Shown here: positions 42,839 through 52,443 of the stretch, in pieces
How positions within the stretch are numbered: the stretch's first letter is position 1
Layout of the letters: every line of letters begins with the position of its first letter
DNA from: Paenibacillus qinlingensis
GTDB lineage: Bacteria; Bacillota; Bacilli; Paenibacillales; NBRC-103111
Reading direction: 5' to 3'
DNA: 64,000 nucleotides
Assembly (NCBI RefSeq): GCF_013204845.1
Contig: NZ_JABMKY010000014.1
Location: 62,001-126,000, forward strand
Notes under the pieces: model-generated
Database searches by the model: none
What the model saw: the letters and a program-made list of their open reading frames with translations, nothing else
What the model was told of the DNA's origin: nothing
Position numbers and translations under genes: made by a program

Positions 42839-43939
42839 TTACAACTCGTACCCTGCTTGCGAATTTCTTGCGCGAATGGCTTCTTCTGTTCGTGGAACAA
42901 GAAATTCTACAAATAGTGCCGCGTTTGCTTGCACTTCCTCGATGAAAGGACGGAAACTCTTGTTGTATGATTGGAATGCAAGTTCATAATCACCATCGCA
43001 TTTTTGGAAAGCATCCGCCAACGCGGCCGCACCATCTATGGCGAGTGATCCACCCATGCCAGCAGCCGGTGAGGCGCAGTATCCAGCATCCCCGACAAGT
43101 GCTACCCTGCCTTTTGTCCACGATGGCATTTTCATTTGGCACAGCTTGTCAAAGTAAAAAGTCTTCGAGTTCATTACTTCTTCCAGCAATTCCGGTGTCC
43201 ACCAGCCTAGTCCGGCAAACTGATTCCTAATGATAGTCCGCTGCCCTTCTTCGTTTCGGTAGTCGTAAGGAATTTCCTTCTCCGATGAGAAGCAGAGAAC
43301 AATATCCGTTTTATTGTTGTAGGAGTTCAACATGACCGCTTTGCCCGGCTCATTGTACATCTGTGTCGTATTCTCCCGAATCAACAACTTATCCACGATC
43401 GTGATAGAGAAATAAGTTTCAAGAAATTGCGAGTATTCAGCTTCCTCCCCAAAGTATAATTTCCTGACAGCCGAATGAATACCATCACAACCGAATACCA
43501 GGTCATACGAGCCCTTTTGGCCCCCTTTGAAAGCTACGTCGACGCCGTTACTTTCTTCCTTTAATGAAACGATGCTATCGCCGAAAATAAACTCCACATC
43601 ATCCTTGACAGCATCGAACATGAGATTGAGCAATACATCTCGCTCGATTTCATATTCATCTTCTGCGAGATCCACGCGTAATTCCACTTTTTCGGTGACA
43701 TCATCTGAATTTTTGAATTCCGTTAATTCCATATTTATTTTGTTAGACTTAATTTGGTCGAGCAGCCCCATACGTTTCACAATGTCGACGGTATTTTCGC
43801 GGATATTTACAGGTGTTCCGCCTTTTTTGAGACCTTCGGCGATCTCAACAACTGTCACATTGTAGCCCGACTGATTCATCCAATAGGCAGTTGAGATACC
43901 GGCGAAACTCGCTCCACTCACTAGAACATTTTTCTTCAT
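42839..43939 (-). CDS. FAD-dependent monooxygenase (UbiH/TetX-like)
   Basis: The ATG at 43939 has GGGGG 7 bases upstream. 366 residues: nucleotide motif VLVSGASFAGISTAYWM, the DG-type LVFGCDGIHSAVR and the second FAD motif GRVALVGDAGYCASPAAGMG. Group A flavoprotein hydroxylase; substrate unknown, possibly an aromatic or antibiotic. Confidence 0.9.
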   Translation of the reverse strand: MKKNVLVSGASFAGISTAYWMNQSGYNVTVVEIAEGLKKGGTPVNIRENTVDIVKRMGLLDQIKSNKINMELTEFKNSDDVTEKVELRVDLAEDEYEIERDVLLNLMFDAVKDDVEFIFGDSIVSLKEESNGVDVAFKGGQKGSYDLVFGCDGIHSAVRKLYFGEEAEYSQFLETYFSITIVDKLLIRENTTQMYNEPGKAVMLNSYNNKTDIVLCFSSEKEIPYDYRNEEGQRTIIRNQFAGLGWWTPELLEEVMNSKTFYFDKLCQMKMPSWTKGRVALVGDAGYCASPAAGMGGSLAIDGAAALADAFQKCDGDYELAFQSYNKSFRPFIEEVQANAALFVEFLVPRTEEAIRARNSQAGYEL

Positions 43940-44059
43940 ATTCGTTCCCCCTGTAATCCATTCCATGTTTAATGGTGTGATTACAGAATAAAATAACCTT
44001 ATAAACTGAATATAAACAATTATACCGATGGTCCACCTGCATTAATCAGTGGAATAGAA

Positions 44060-45253
44060 TTATTTCTTCTCTGTCACAAAATAAAGGACGGCTGCGACCG
44101 GAAAAGCTATGCCAATCCATAACACGGCGCTCCAGCCTCCTGTCGCATATGCCCATCCACCAATTGCGGATCCGATGGCACCGCCAAAAAAGAAGATAGC
44201 CATAAAAAGGCCATTCAGCCGACTGCGAATTTCTGGACTCAGTGAGAAGAGCGCACGCTGTCCTAGCACAAGATTTGCGGATACGCCAGCATCCAATAAA
44301 ATAGCTGAAACGACGAGAATAACGATTCCAGTAATGGAACCCGTGCGGATCATGAGCGGTATCAACATCGAAATGATGACAGTGCCGAGTGCAATCCCTG
44401 TTGCGGGTTTAGTCCAGCCTCGGTCCGCCAACCTTCCAGCCGCAGGCGCAGCTATAGCCCCCGCAACCCCTACAAGCGCGAACAGCGCAATATCTATCTG
44501 TGAAAAATGAAAGACCGGCCCGGATAACAATAACGGAACTGTTGTCCAAAATAAGCTGAAAGTAGCAAAAACAAATGCATGGTAAGCAGCCCGGCGGCGT
44601 AAGATCGGAGTTGTGCGCAGCAAGCCCCACATCGATCCGAGCAGAGCGGTATATCGTGTAGCCGTTGTGGGCTTTCTTTCAGGCAGCACCTTTGACAATA
44701 CGATCGCCAAAATAATAATCGCTGCGGCAGACAAAGCGAATACAGCATGCCAGCCCAGCAAGTCGGCCACGACGCTAGACAACGGGCGCGAGAGCATAAT
44801 GCCAAGCAACAAACCGCTCATGACATTGCCGACAACACGACCGCGTGAAGAATCCGATGCAAGGTATGAAGCAAAAGGCACGAGCACCTGCGCCGCGACT
44901 GACCCTATTCCGATGACAAACGATGCTGCCAAGAATGGCACAGCTTGCTTCGATACTGCCGTAACCGCAAGAGCAACACCTGTAAGAACTAAAGATGCGA
45001 CAACCAACCTTCGATTTTCAACGATATCTCCCAAAGGCACAATAAATAACAACCCGACTACATAACCTATCTGTGTTAACGTCACGATTAAGCCAGAACT
45101 GCTTGCAGACAGCCCGATGGAAGAGCTGATGACCCCAACCAAAGGCTGCGCATAGTAAAGATTAGCTACAATGACACCGCATGCGGCAGCCAGAAGCAGG
45201 ATCAGCCATGAGGGGATATTTTTCTCGTTCGTTTGTTTTTTTAAAGTAGTCAT
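44060..45253 (-). CDS. MFS transporter (12 TM)
   Basis: 397 residues after AAGGAG, about 12 membrane helices: IVANLYYAQPLVGVISSSIG and motif A-like GDIVENRRLV. Resembles YgaY/AraJ-like exporters. The divergent TetR regulator and three operator-like repeats in the spacer predict induction by its substrate. Confidence 0.9.
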   Translation of the reverse strand: MTTLKKQTNEKNIPSWLILLLAAACGVIVANLYYAQPLVGVISSSIGLSASSSGLIVTLTQIGYVVGLLFIVPLGDIVENRRLVVASLVLTGVALAVTAVSKQAVPFLAASFVIGIGSVAAQVLVPFASYLASDSSRGRVVGNVMSGLLLGIMLSRPLSSVVADLLGWHAVFALSAAAIIILAIVLSKVLPERKPTTATRYTALLGSMWGLLRTTPILRRRAAYHAFVFATFSLFWTTVPLLLSGPVFHFSQIDIALFALVGVAGAIAAPAAGRLADRGWTKPATGIALGTVIISMLIPLMIRTGSITGIVILVVSAILLDAGVSANLVLGQRALFSLSPEIRSRLNGLFMAIFFFGGAIGSAIGGWAYATGGWSAVLWIGIAFPVAAVLYFVTEKK

Positions 45254-45350
45254 TTTAGACAGCTCCTTATATAAAAATATAATGTTCTACAGACAATACA
45301 TTCATGTTTGCATATCAACTCCAATTCTATCCTTTCTCATCTATCTTTAA

Positions 45351-45468
45351 ATACTGAACGTATAGTTTACTAAATGCATAACAAATAATATACTGAACGT
45401 ATAGTTTTGTAAATAGGTAATTGCAACTTTATTTCTTAATAATAATTGGTATACTGGACGTATAGTTT
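45351..45468. promoter_or_regulatory. Three copies of a TetR operator-like element
   Basis: ATACTGAACGTATAGTTT at 45351-45368 and 45390-45407, and ATACTGGACGTATAGTTT at 45451-45468. Each is a partial dyad around ACGT. They fill the 250-bp spacer between the MFS gene and the TetR gene. Confidence 0.78.
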
Positions 45469-45506
45469 ATTTAAATGATATGTATGGATGAAAGAGGATG
45501 ATGACG

Positions 45507-46082
45507 ATGAATGGAAAAAGAGGCAGGCCGCGGAATATGGAATCTCAAAAGTCTATCCTTTCCGCATCATACGAATTATTGCTGGAAAATGGCTTTCAAT
45601 CTGTCACAGTGGATAAAATTGCTGATCGTGCCCAAGTTAGCAAAGCCACGATATATAAATGGTGGCCTAACAAGGCTGCCGTGGTTATGGATGGTTTTAT
45701 GCATGCCGCCACGGACAGACTACCCATCCCTGATACAGGTACAACATTTAATGATATTCTCATTCACGCCACAAATTTAACGGGATTTTTGACAAGCCGC
45801 GAGGGAGTAATTATTACACAGTTATTAGGCGAAGGGCAGTTTGATTCAGGATTGGCGGAGGCTTATCGTGCTCGGTTTTTCCGTCCCCGCCGACTGGAGG
45901 CCAGAGGTCTTTTGGAACAAGGGGTTCAACGCGGGGAATTGAAAAATAATCTCGACATTGGCATATGCATTGATCTCATTTACGGGCCGATTTTCTATCG
46001 TTTGCTGGTGACAGGCGAAACCTTAGACAAAGCTTATGTGGAGAGTTTAGTAAAAAACGCATTTGAAGGAATCCGTTATTAA
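45507..46082 (+). CDS. TetR-family repressor
   Basis: 191 residues from the ATG at 45507 (AGAGG 9 bases before; two earlier ATG codons lie too close to it). HTH: SASYELLLENGFQSVTVDKI and SKATIYKWWPNKAAVV. Likely controls itself and the divergent MFS gene through the three repeats. Confidence 0.88.
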   Translation: MNGKRGRPRNMESQKSILSASYELLLENGFQSVTVDKIADRAQVSKATIYKWWPNKAAVVMDGFMHAATDRLPIPDTGTTFNDILIHATNLTGFLTSREGVIITQLLGEGQFDSGLAEAYRARFFRPRRLEARGLLEQGVQRGELKNNLDIGICIDLIYGPIFYRLLVTGETLDKAYVESLVKNAFEGIRY

Positions 46083-46088
46083 TCGAAC

Positions 46089-46123
46089 CAAAAAGCCCTA
46101 GCTCATCGAGCAAGGGCTTTTTC
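46089..46123. terminator. Bidirectional terminator
   Basis: AAAAAGCCCT pairs with AGGGCTTTTT around an inner GCTCATCGAGC, between the convergent TetR and ABC-F genes. Confidence 0.85.
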
Positions 46124-46148
46124 GAACCACCTAACACGGTGTTATCAT

Positions 46149-47888
46149 TTAAAGTAACTTAATCAGCTCTTCTAGCTCTTCAACCAATACTTTTGCAAGT
46201 TCAAAATTGGTATCTTTTAAAGCCAATTCTATTTTCATTTCAACAGATTTTTTATTTTGTTCCTTTTCTAGATAGTCTCTATCGAAATGGCTCGCATAAA
46301 TCATCTGTCTAAATTTTCGCATACTCATTTTTCTAATCGTCTTATCTTCAATGATTAACACATAATCCATCCCATTTACAACAGAGTAGAAATCATGAGA
46401 AATCATGAGAATCGCACCTTTGTAGTCTTCAATGGCTTTCTCTAGAGCTATTTGTGTATAGGTATCCAAATGACTTGTCGGTTCATCAAGAAGCAATACG
46501 TTTGCTTTACTGGCAGAAACTTTAGCCAATTGAAGCATATTCTTTTCTCCACCGGATAAAGAGGCTATCTTTTGATTAACGATCTCTCCTTCAAAGCCAT
46601 AGTTCGAAATATATGATCTAACCTCATCATACGTTTTAAATCCAGCATCGATGAATTCTTCTAGTATTGTATTAGAATCCTTTAGCACTTCACCTTGATT
46701 CTGAGATAAATAAGCCACTTTAACATCAGTACTTATTTCAATTGAAGCATGATTATTTGTAAAGATATCTCGAAGTAAAGTCGTTTTCCCGGTACCGTTT
46801 GGACCAATAATGGCTACTTTATCCGTAGAATTTATCTCAAAATTAACATTGTCTAAAAGCAACTCATCAAAAGTAACACTGTAATTATTTACATTTACAA
46901 CAATGGTGTCTTCCATCTCATTTTCAATACCAAAACTAATTGTAGGTTGCTTAATATCAACAAATGGTGCCTTAATTCTACGCGCTTCCAATCTCTCTTG
47001 AAATCTAACTCTAGCTTTTAACGCTCTACCCCTAGATGCTTCTGAATTATATGTTGCGATAGCTCTAAGATTATCAATAATGTTATCGTATCTCTCAATT
47101 TCTTCTTGTTCAGCGACTGCGATTTCTTGCAACTCAATTTTTGTCTGAAGTAAGGAGAAGTTGTATTCGATATATCGCCCATCAAACTCTTGGATCTCCC
47201 TATTTTCTAGGTGTAGAATTTTGTTGAAACAGTGATTCAATAGATATCGGTTGTGCGTAACAACTAGCAGCATTCCTTTGTGAGAATTAATCAGATTTTT
47301 AAGCGCATTTAGGTTTTCAAAGTCTAAAAATACATCGGGTTCATCCATAATCATTAAATCTGGACTACTAAGCATTTCCTTCATCACTTGAATCAGTTTG
47401 AATTCCCCGCCACTCAGGTCGGATACCCTTAGATCTTTTAGCTTCATGAGGTTTGCTAGATTTAGTTTCTTATTAATGTTACTTTCAAAATCAGCCCCAC
47501 CGATTGTATCAAATGTGTCTAACGCTACTTGATACTTTTCTAATAACGCATCCAAATCCGATGATGTTTCCATCTCCGTACAAATAGCTGTTATTTCATC
47601 TTGTACCTTAATAAATTCTTCCCCTATATATTCAAAAACGGTAGTTTCTTTCGTTTTGTCAAATTGTGGGAATTGACTTACATGCCTAATATTGCAATTC
47701 GGGTCTATTTCTAACTTGCCCTCAAACAAATATCTTTCTGGATCCATCAATATATCGATCAATGTACTTTTCCCACTGCCACTTGTTCCTATAAAAGCGC
47801 AATGTTGTGCCTCTTCAAGCGTAAATGAAATGTTGTTATATAGTTCTTTTTGCGGAAATGAGAAGGATAAGTTTTCAACTTTTATCAT
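46149..47888 (-). CDS. ABC-F ATPase, ribosome-protection/antibiotic-resistance type
   Basis: 579 residues, two ATPase domains, no membrane part. Domain 1: GTSGSGKST, LSGGEFKLIQ, LMIMDEPDVFLD. Domain 2: GPNGTGKTT, LSGGEKNMLQLAKV, LLLDEPTSHLD. The linker between them (about 240-310) is charged and helical. The first Walker B has DEPDVFLD in place of DEPTNHLD. Close in layout to Vga/Lsa-like proteins acting on ribosome-bound antibiotics, but a translation factor role is not excluded. AAAGG before ATG. Confidence 0.85.
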   Translation of the reverse strand: MIKVENLSFSFPQKELYNNISFTLEEAQHCAFIGTSGSGKSTLIDILMDPERYLFEGKLEIDPNCNIRHVSQFPQFDKTKETTVFEYIGEEFIKVQDEITAICTEMETSSDLDALLEKYQVALDTFDTIGGADFESNINKKLNLANLMKLKDLRVSDLSGGEFKLIQVMKEMLSSPDLMIMDEPDVFLDFENLNALKNLINSHKGMLLVVTHNRYLLNHCFNKILHLENREIQEFDGRYIEYNFSLLQTKIELQEIAVAEQEEIERYDNIIDNLRAIATYNSEASRGRALKARVRFQERLEARRIKAPFVDIKQPTISFGIENEMEDTIVVNVNNYSVTFDELLLDNVNFEINSTDKVAIIGPNGTGKTTLLRDIFTNNHASIEISTDVKVAYLSQNQGEVLKDSNTILEEFIDAGFKTYDEVRSYISNYGFEGEIVNQKIASLSGGEKNMLQLAKVSASKANVLLLDEPTSHLDTYTQIALEKAIEDYKGAILMISHDFYSVVNGMDYVLIIEDKTIRKMSMRKFRQMIYASHFDRDYLEKEQNKKSVEMKIELALKDTNFELAKVLVEELEELIKLL

Positions 47889-47936
47889 AGTATTACCTTT
47901 CTTTATAACTAAAATGGGGACTATTTATTAGAGATA

Positions 47937-48065
47937 ATGCAAATTATAGATTATGAGTTTACCGTTGTAAGAGTAACACTGTTTTCAACCAACTTCAATG
48001 GGGTCAAGTTTCCATACTACCAGGGCATGTCCTTAGTTGATGCTCTTATAGGTTTAATCTCATGA
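47937..48065 (+). CDS. Possible 42-residue small protein or gene relic
   Basis: The ORF opens MQIIDYEFTVVRVTLF and ends FPYYQGMSLVDALIGLIS, and is followed 10 bases later by a strong terminator. The ribosome site is poor (AGAG). No family is recognised. It may equally be the surviving tail of a lost gene. Confidence 0.3.
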   Translation: MQIIDYEFTVVRVTLFSTNFNGVKFPYYQGMSLVDALIGLIS

Positions 48066-48074
48066 TCTACACGA

Positions 48075-48122
48075 AAGGCTGACGATTCGGTGCCACCACA
48101 CTCGAAAAGTCAGCCTTTTTTT
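48075..48122 (+). terminator. Terminator containing hairpin motif copy 2
   Basis: GGCTGAC (48077-48083) pairs with GTCAGCC (48109-48115), followed by seven T. The loop is the motif GATTCGGTGCCACCACACTCG also found at 16013. The remaining 48123-48342 shows no recognisable signal apart from the ribosome site of the next gene. Confidence 0.75.
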
Positions 48123-48342
48123 GATTTACCTTGTTCAATTAACCGGCACGTTATCATAATCCCCAAATCGCATCTCGTCAAGAGATAATGTGCAAATGAG
48201 CGACATAGCGGGAGATCCCCCCTTATGCTTTCTAAATTAGAATTAAATTGCGAGTATGCAGGGCGATATCGCTTTTTCCAATTCATCCGGTGTCACGTAA
48301 AATATTATTCAGATTGTTGGGTAATAAGGAAAGGAGAACTGC

Positions 48343-48582
48343 ATGAATAGCCTAGACAAAATCAGATTTTTGCTCTTATACGACAAACCGCCCGCGTCAA
48401 CTTGTTACGGGTATCTGGAGCTGAATCGGGATGGCAATATGATCGCGCTCTACAATAGTTTCGGCGAGGAAATCGACATGTTTGGCGGACATGAATTTGT
48501 CAGGGTACGGGCGCTTGGCAAATTCGATGATGAAGAGGGCGACAATTTTTACTCCTTATTGGAAAGTGATGGTGTAGGATGA
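48343..48582 (+). CDS. Small acidic protein of unknown function
   Basis: 79 residues after a strong AAAGGAG. It is soluble and rich in acidic residues, with CYGYLELNRDGNMIALYNSF and a C-terminal DDEEGDNFYSLL. No family recognised. It stands 75 bases before the MFS gene, with a hairpin-motif copy between. Confidence 0.65.
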   Translation: MNSLDKIRFLLLYDKPPASTCYGYLELNRDGNMIALYNSFGEEIDMFGGHEFVRVRALGKFDDEEGDNFYSLLESDGVG

Positions 48583-48603
48583 CCTGCACGACAGGCAGGT
48601 GAA

Positions 48604-48626
48604 GATTCAGTGTCAAGACACTACGG
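48604..48626. repeat. Intergenic hairpin motif, copy 3
   Basis: GATTCAGTGTCAAGACACT with a perfect AGTGTC/GACACT stem. Compared with copy 1 (GTGCC/GGCAC) a stem pair changes from C-G to T-A on both sides, as in a conserved structure. Confidence 0.45.
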
Positions 48627-48657
48627 TGGCATACAGCCTATTCTCTGGAGGTAGAAG

Positions 48658-50115
48658 ATGAGCAAACGGGTTCAAGAGGCAAGCGAAATAAAAAAAGGGC
48701 CGATGTTAACCACTCTCCTCATCGGTGCATTTGTTGCATTTCTTAACGAAAATTTGCTTGCCAATGCGCTTCCTGGATTGATGCGAGAATTCAATGTTGC
48801 TGCCGCGACCATACAGTGGTTATCGACCGGCTATATGCTCGTGATCGGCGTACTGGTGCCAGTGACCGCGTTGCTACAGCAGTGGTTCACGACTCGCCGG
48901 ATGTTTATGTCCGCGATGGCTTTGTTTTTAGCAGGTACCTGCTTATGTGCAGTATCTCCTGGATTCGAAGTCTTGCTGATAGGCAGGGTCGTTCAAGCTT
49001 GCGGGACAGGATTATTAATTCCGTTGATGATGAATACGATTCTTACCCTTTATCCACCCGAACGCAGGGGGGCCGCCATGGGTCTCATGGGGCTTGTCAT
49101 CATGGTCGCCCCTATCATCGGGCCAGCTTTGTCAGGGTTAGTTATCGATACCTTACACTGGCGATGGCTATTCTACATGGTGATTCCTGTCGCATTGTTT
49201 TCAATTATTTATGCATTCATTTACTTAAAAAATGTTACAGAAATAACCAAGCCCAGGGTAGATCTTCTATCCATTGTTATGTCAACCGTCGGGTTTGGTT
49301 GTGTCACCTACGGTTTCAGTCAAACTGGTGTCTGGGCCGGTTCTTCGAGTTACAGTTGGATTGCCATAGGCGGCCTCTTTGTGCTCTTGCTTATTTGGCG
49401 GCAGCTCAAGATTAAAGAGCCTCTAATTGATCTTTCCGTATTCCGGTATCCTGCTTTCTCTTTGGTAGCGGTATTGGTGGTCGTGCTGATGATGGTTTTA
49501 TTCGCCACCACGACATTGTTGCCAATCTATATGCAAGATGTGATGCAGTTGACAGCATTCGCTACAGGTTTACTTCTGATGCCAGGCTGCTTTTTAAACG
49601 CAATGATGATGCCTGTGACAGGAAAATTATTTGATAAATTCGGGCCGAGATTCGTCATAATGCCCGGACTAGTCATGATCGTCTTATCGCTGTGGCTGTT
49701 TGCCGGTATCGACAGCGATACAACCCGAGGCTCCGTTCTGTTCGATCATGTCCTCCTATTCTTAGGCATATCGTTTGTCGTCATGCCGGCTCAGACGGCA
49801 GGAATGAATCAACTTCCGCATCACCTGGTCCCCCATGGCACAGCCATATACAATACGCTCCAACAGATTGCTGGAGGCATTGGCATCGCTTTGTTCGTCG
49901 GCATCATGTCGTCCGGAGCCAATCATTATCTTCACCAATCGCTCGATCCCGCTGCGTTTCACAATAAAACACAAAGTATCGTTGCCGGTTTGCAAACGGT
50001 CTTTCGGATTGAATTTATTCTCGTAATACCTGTTTTGATACTGGGGTGGTTTATAAATGGTCGTCTTTATGCCGATTTTTCTGAAAAGGAAAAAGCCAAA
50101 AACTTGTTGCCTTAG
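48658..50115 (+). CDS. MFS transporter, DHA2 (EmrB) type
   Basis: 485 residues after GGAGG, about 14 membrane helices. FVAFLNENLLANALPGLM near the start, TIQWLSTGYMLVIGVLVPVT, and motif C GPALSGLVIDTLHWRW. Probably a drug exporter; it lacks the usual acidic LDxTIVNVALP form (here LNENLLANALP), which is also seen in LmrB-like members. Confidence 0.9.
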   Translation: MSKRVQEASEIKKGPMLTTLLIGAFVAFLNENLLANALPGLMREFNVAAATIQWLSTGYMLVIGVLVPVTALLQQWFTTRRMFMSAMALFLAGTCLCAVSPGFEVLLIGRVVQACGTGLLIPLMMNTILTLYPPERRGAAMGLMGLVIMVAPIIGPALSGLVIDTLHWRWLFYMVIPVALFSIIYAFIYLKNVTEITKPRVDLLSIVMSTVGFGCVTYGFSQTGVWAGSSSYSWIAIGGLFVLLLIWRQLKIKEPLIDLSVFRYPAFSLVAVLVVVLMMVLFATTTLLPIYMQDVMQLTAFATGLLLMPGCFLNAMMMPVTGKLFDKFGPRFVIMPGLVMIVLSLWLFAGIDSDTTRGSVLFDHVLLFLGISFVVMPAQTAGMNQLPHHLVPHGTAIYNTLQQIAGGIGIALFVGIMSSGANHYLHQSLDPAAFHNKTQSIVAGLQTVFRIEFILVIPVLILGWFINGRLYADFSEKEKAKNLLP

Positions 50116-50213
50116 GAGCTTGAAACGCATATAGCTATTGAACATACCCCGACAAGCAGAGAATCGGACCTAGAATCAACTTGATTCCACCGCGATGACT
50201 GAAGCAGCAAGTT

Positions 50214-50678
50214 TTAAAAATATTCTATCTCCACACTTTGCTCAAGCATCGCTCTGGCAATGATCAGAAAGTCCTTCCGTCCGATTTCAAAATGACCGTA
50301 GCGAAAGGAATATCCCCAATTTCGGTTCCCTCTCGTAAAGCTAAGCTGTTCTAATAGATCTCTAATCTTTACTTCCCGGCATGATATATAGTTAATATTT
50401 CTGCGGAATGGCACAAACGATTCGGACATCTGAAACTCGTAGACTTGATCATCAGCCACTTCCCCGAACGCTGTGAACGCCTGAAGTGGTTCCCCTATCG
50501 TCATTTCTGTGCGCGGGGAATAGTAGATCAACCAATCGCCTTGACGCATCTTACGTAAATACGCTGACTTGCCGTGACAGAGCTGGGCGAATCCGCCCAG
50601 TTCTCCACCTTTCACATGGGATGCGGACACGACACCAATCCAGAAGCGGCTTTGTTCACTTATATCATCTAATTTCAT
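50214..50678 (-). CDS. EVE-domain protein
   Basis: 154 residues covering one EVE (PUA-like) domain: FWIGVVSASHVKGGELGGFA, LRKMRQGDWLIYYSPRTEM, AFGEVADDQVYEF. EVE domains bind modified nucleobases. Its start overlaps the end of the DinB-like gene by 14 bases, so the two are translated together. Confidence 0.87.
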   Translation of the reverse strand: MKLDDISEQSRFWIGVVSASHVKGGELGGFAQLCHGKSAYLRKMRQGDWLIYYSPRTEMTIGEPLQAFTAFGEVADDQVYEFQMSESFVPFRRNINYISCREVKIRDLLEQLSFTRGNRNWGYSFRYGHFEIGRKDFLIIARAMLEQSVEIEYF

Positions 50679-51216
50679 AACTTGAAATTCCTTCTTTTAA
50701 GCGGCCCAACTGTAGAAGATGATGACGGTAGTGCATTTCAACAAGTAGAAACCATTCTTCCGCACACAGTCCACCGAATCGCGGATGGGATACTGTATTT
50801 TGTTTAGACGCTTTATCAAGAGTGGGTTCAATCTCCTGCATCCTCTGGATGACAGTGTGTAACCCTTGAATGAGTTGCTCTTTGCTTTCCGGCTGCTCTG
50901 GCGTATATTGGGCAGAAGGCGGAACGTGAATTCGGATAGGTGGGAAACTCCCTTGAGCAAATACAGCCCCACCATCCACGGTTTTTTCCTCTCTAGATAC
51001 CGAGGGATCTTGGCTTGCCATCAGGCATTGGTCCACATTACGAAGCTGCATATAAAGAGCTGAGCTAATGAGATGTTGAACCATCTGTCCGATTGACCAC
51101 TCATTGTCACTTGGCTTTTGCTTTAACTGCTCCAGACTGAATTTATCCAACTCATGAATATAATGGGCCGCAGTTTCCTCGAATCGTTGTAATGCTTCTT
51201 TTGTTATGCTCATCAT
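50665..51216 (-). CDS. DinB-like (four-helix) protein
   Basis: 183 residues; two adjacent ATGs after GGAG. NEWSIGQMVQHLISSALYMQ carries the first metal His, and EMHYRHHLLQLGRLKE the C-terminal His pair, as in DinB/YfiT metal-dependent thiol transferases. Reaction unknown. First gene of a two-gene unit with the EVE protein. Confidence 0.8.
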   Translation of the reverse strand: MMSITKEALQRFEETAAHYIHELDKFSLEQLKQKPSDNEWSIGQMVQHLISSALYMQLRNVDQCLMASQDPSVSREEKTVDGGAVFAQGSFPPIRIHVPPSAQYTPEQPESKEQLIQGLHTVIQRMQEIEPTLDKASKQNTVSHPRFGGLCAEEWFLLVEMHYRHHLLQLGRLKEGISSYEIR

Positions 51217-51251
51217 TCAACAGCTCCTTCGTCATCTTTATCTAAATATAC

Positions 51252-51289
51252 AAAAACGCTACTGACACCATTATGTCAGTAGCGTTTTA
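51252..51289 (-). terminator. Terminator overlapping the stop of the WYL regulator
   Basis: AAAACGCTACTGAC pairs perfectly with GTCAGTAGCGTTTT. The stop codon of the gene at 51276 lies inside the stem. Confidence 0.8.
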
Positions 51290-52223
51290 GCATTTTTTCC
51301 ACTTCGTTCCTAACCCTCAGTCGGAAGAATTCCGGCTCCAGCACAACCACTTCGCCTCCCCAGCCGAGCACCCACTGCAGTAACTCCTCAGGCTGACGAA
51401 CGCGAAAGGTGACCAGGAGCCCTTCGGGATGATCCTCCATAGTCTCCATATAGAAGTTGTTCGATTCCCTTACCTTATCGGCAATATCAGATTGGACCTG
51501 GATACGCACACGGACGTTGCGATCATCTGGGGGCTGATATACATCCAAATGAAAATCTGATGGCAGTTGAAAACTATCCTCCAGATCAATAAGCTCATTC
51601 ATCCGGGACAACCGGAAATGACGGATGTCTTGCCGTAAGTCGCAACGTGCGATGAGTACCCATGACTCATGAAGAATCACAAGTCCGTAAGGAGCAACTG
51701 TACGAATACTGTGACGGTTCCCATCGGCTTCGGCAATTCTTTTGGAATAACGGAATCTTATTTTTCTTTCCTCCAATATTGCTTGACGAATCGCTTCCAT
51801 ATAAGCCTTCTCTTGTATTCGTGCTACATCTTCAGCAGAAGCACGCAAACGAAAGCTCTTGCGAATCCGTGATGCCTCACTGCGGATCGGTTCTGGTAGG
51901 ATGGCTTCAATCTTACCTCGTGAAGTCCGAGACTTGTTGGCATAGTCGGCATCAAACCACTTCTCGATAAAATCACTCCCGATGAGTAAAGTCACTGCTT
52001 CTTCCACCGTAAAACTGACTGGCGGAAGGAAATATCCATCCATTAAGGAGTATCCCTGTCCTGGCGCCCCGATCACGGGTACGCCGGCTTCACTCAAGGC
52101 CTGAATATCCCTGTAGATGGTTCTCACGCTTGTTTCAAATGTAGCAGCCAAATCCTCTGCTCGTAACACTTCGTTACGTTGCAACTCAAGCACTATGGCT
52201 AACAAACGATCTGTTTTGTTCAT
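51276..52223 (-). CDS. YafY-like HTH/WYL regulator
   Basis: The ATG at 52223 has AAAGGTG upstream; the longer frame has no site. 315 residues: winged HTH (EDLAATFETSVRTIYRDIQA), GYSLMDGYFLPP, a WYL domain around 140-215 and a WCX domain with WVLGWGGEVVVLEPEFFR. Probably represses the DinB/EVE pair or itself. The shared element at 52323 lies about 110 bases upstream. Confidence 0.88.
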   Translation of the reverse strand: MNKTDRLLAIVLELQRNEVLRAEDLAATFETSVRTIYRDIQALSEAGVPVIGAPGQGYSLMDGYFLPPVSFTVEEAVTLLIGSDFIEKWFDADYANKSRTSRGKIEAILPEPIRSEASRIRKSFRLRASAEDVARIQEKAYMEAIRQAILEERKIRFRYSKRIAEADGNRHSIRTVAPYGLVILHESWVLIARCDLRQDIRHFRLSRMNELIDLEDSFQLPSDFHLDVYQPPDDRNVRVRIQVQSDIADKVRESNNFYMETMEDHPEGLLVTFRVRQPEELLQWVLGWGGEVVVLEPEFFRLRVRNEVEKMLKRY

Positions 52224-52322
52224 ACTGCCGCACCTTTCCCCAAAAAAATATTTTATACTATACTTGCTGCTATCATGCTTCTTGAAAGGGAAAATCGGGA
52301 TCATCTCGACCACCGCAAAAAC

Positions 52323-52349
52323 TTGCCGTTATTTATGATACGGTTCACC
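52323..52349 (-). repeat. Shared 25-28 bp element, second copy
   Basis: CTTGCCGTTATTTATGATAC followed by GGTTCACC, almost identical to 39493-39517. See that entry. Confidence 0.5.
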
Positions 52350-52410
52350 TTAACATTACTAACCATTTAGGGTAAACGCAACAATCTTGAATCCGCCTTT
52401 CGGAGAAATA

Positions 52411-52433
52411 GAAAAGCACCCAATTGGGTGCCA
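52411..52433 (-). terminator. Terminator of the S-layer-homology giant
   Basis: GGCACCCAATTGGGTGC followed by TTTTC on the minus strand, just after the stop at 52444. Confidence 0.8.
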
Positions 52434-52443
52434 TTCTATGACC

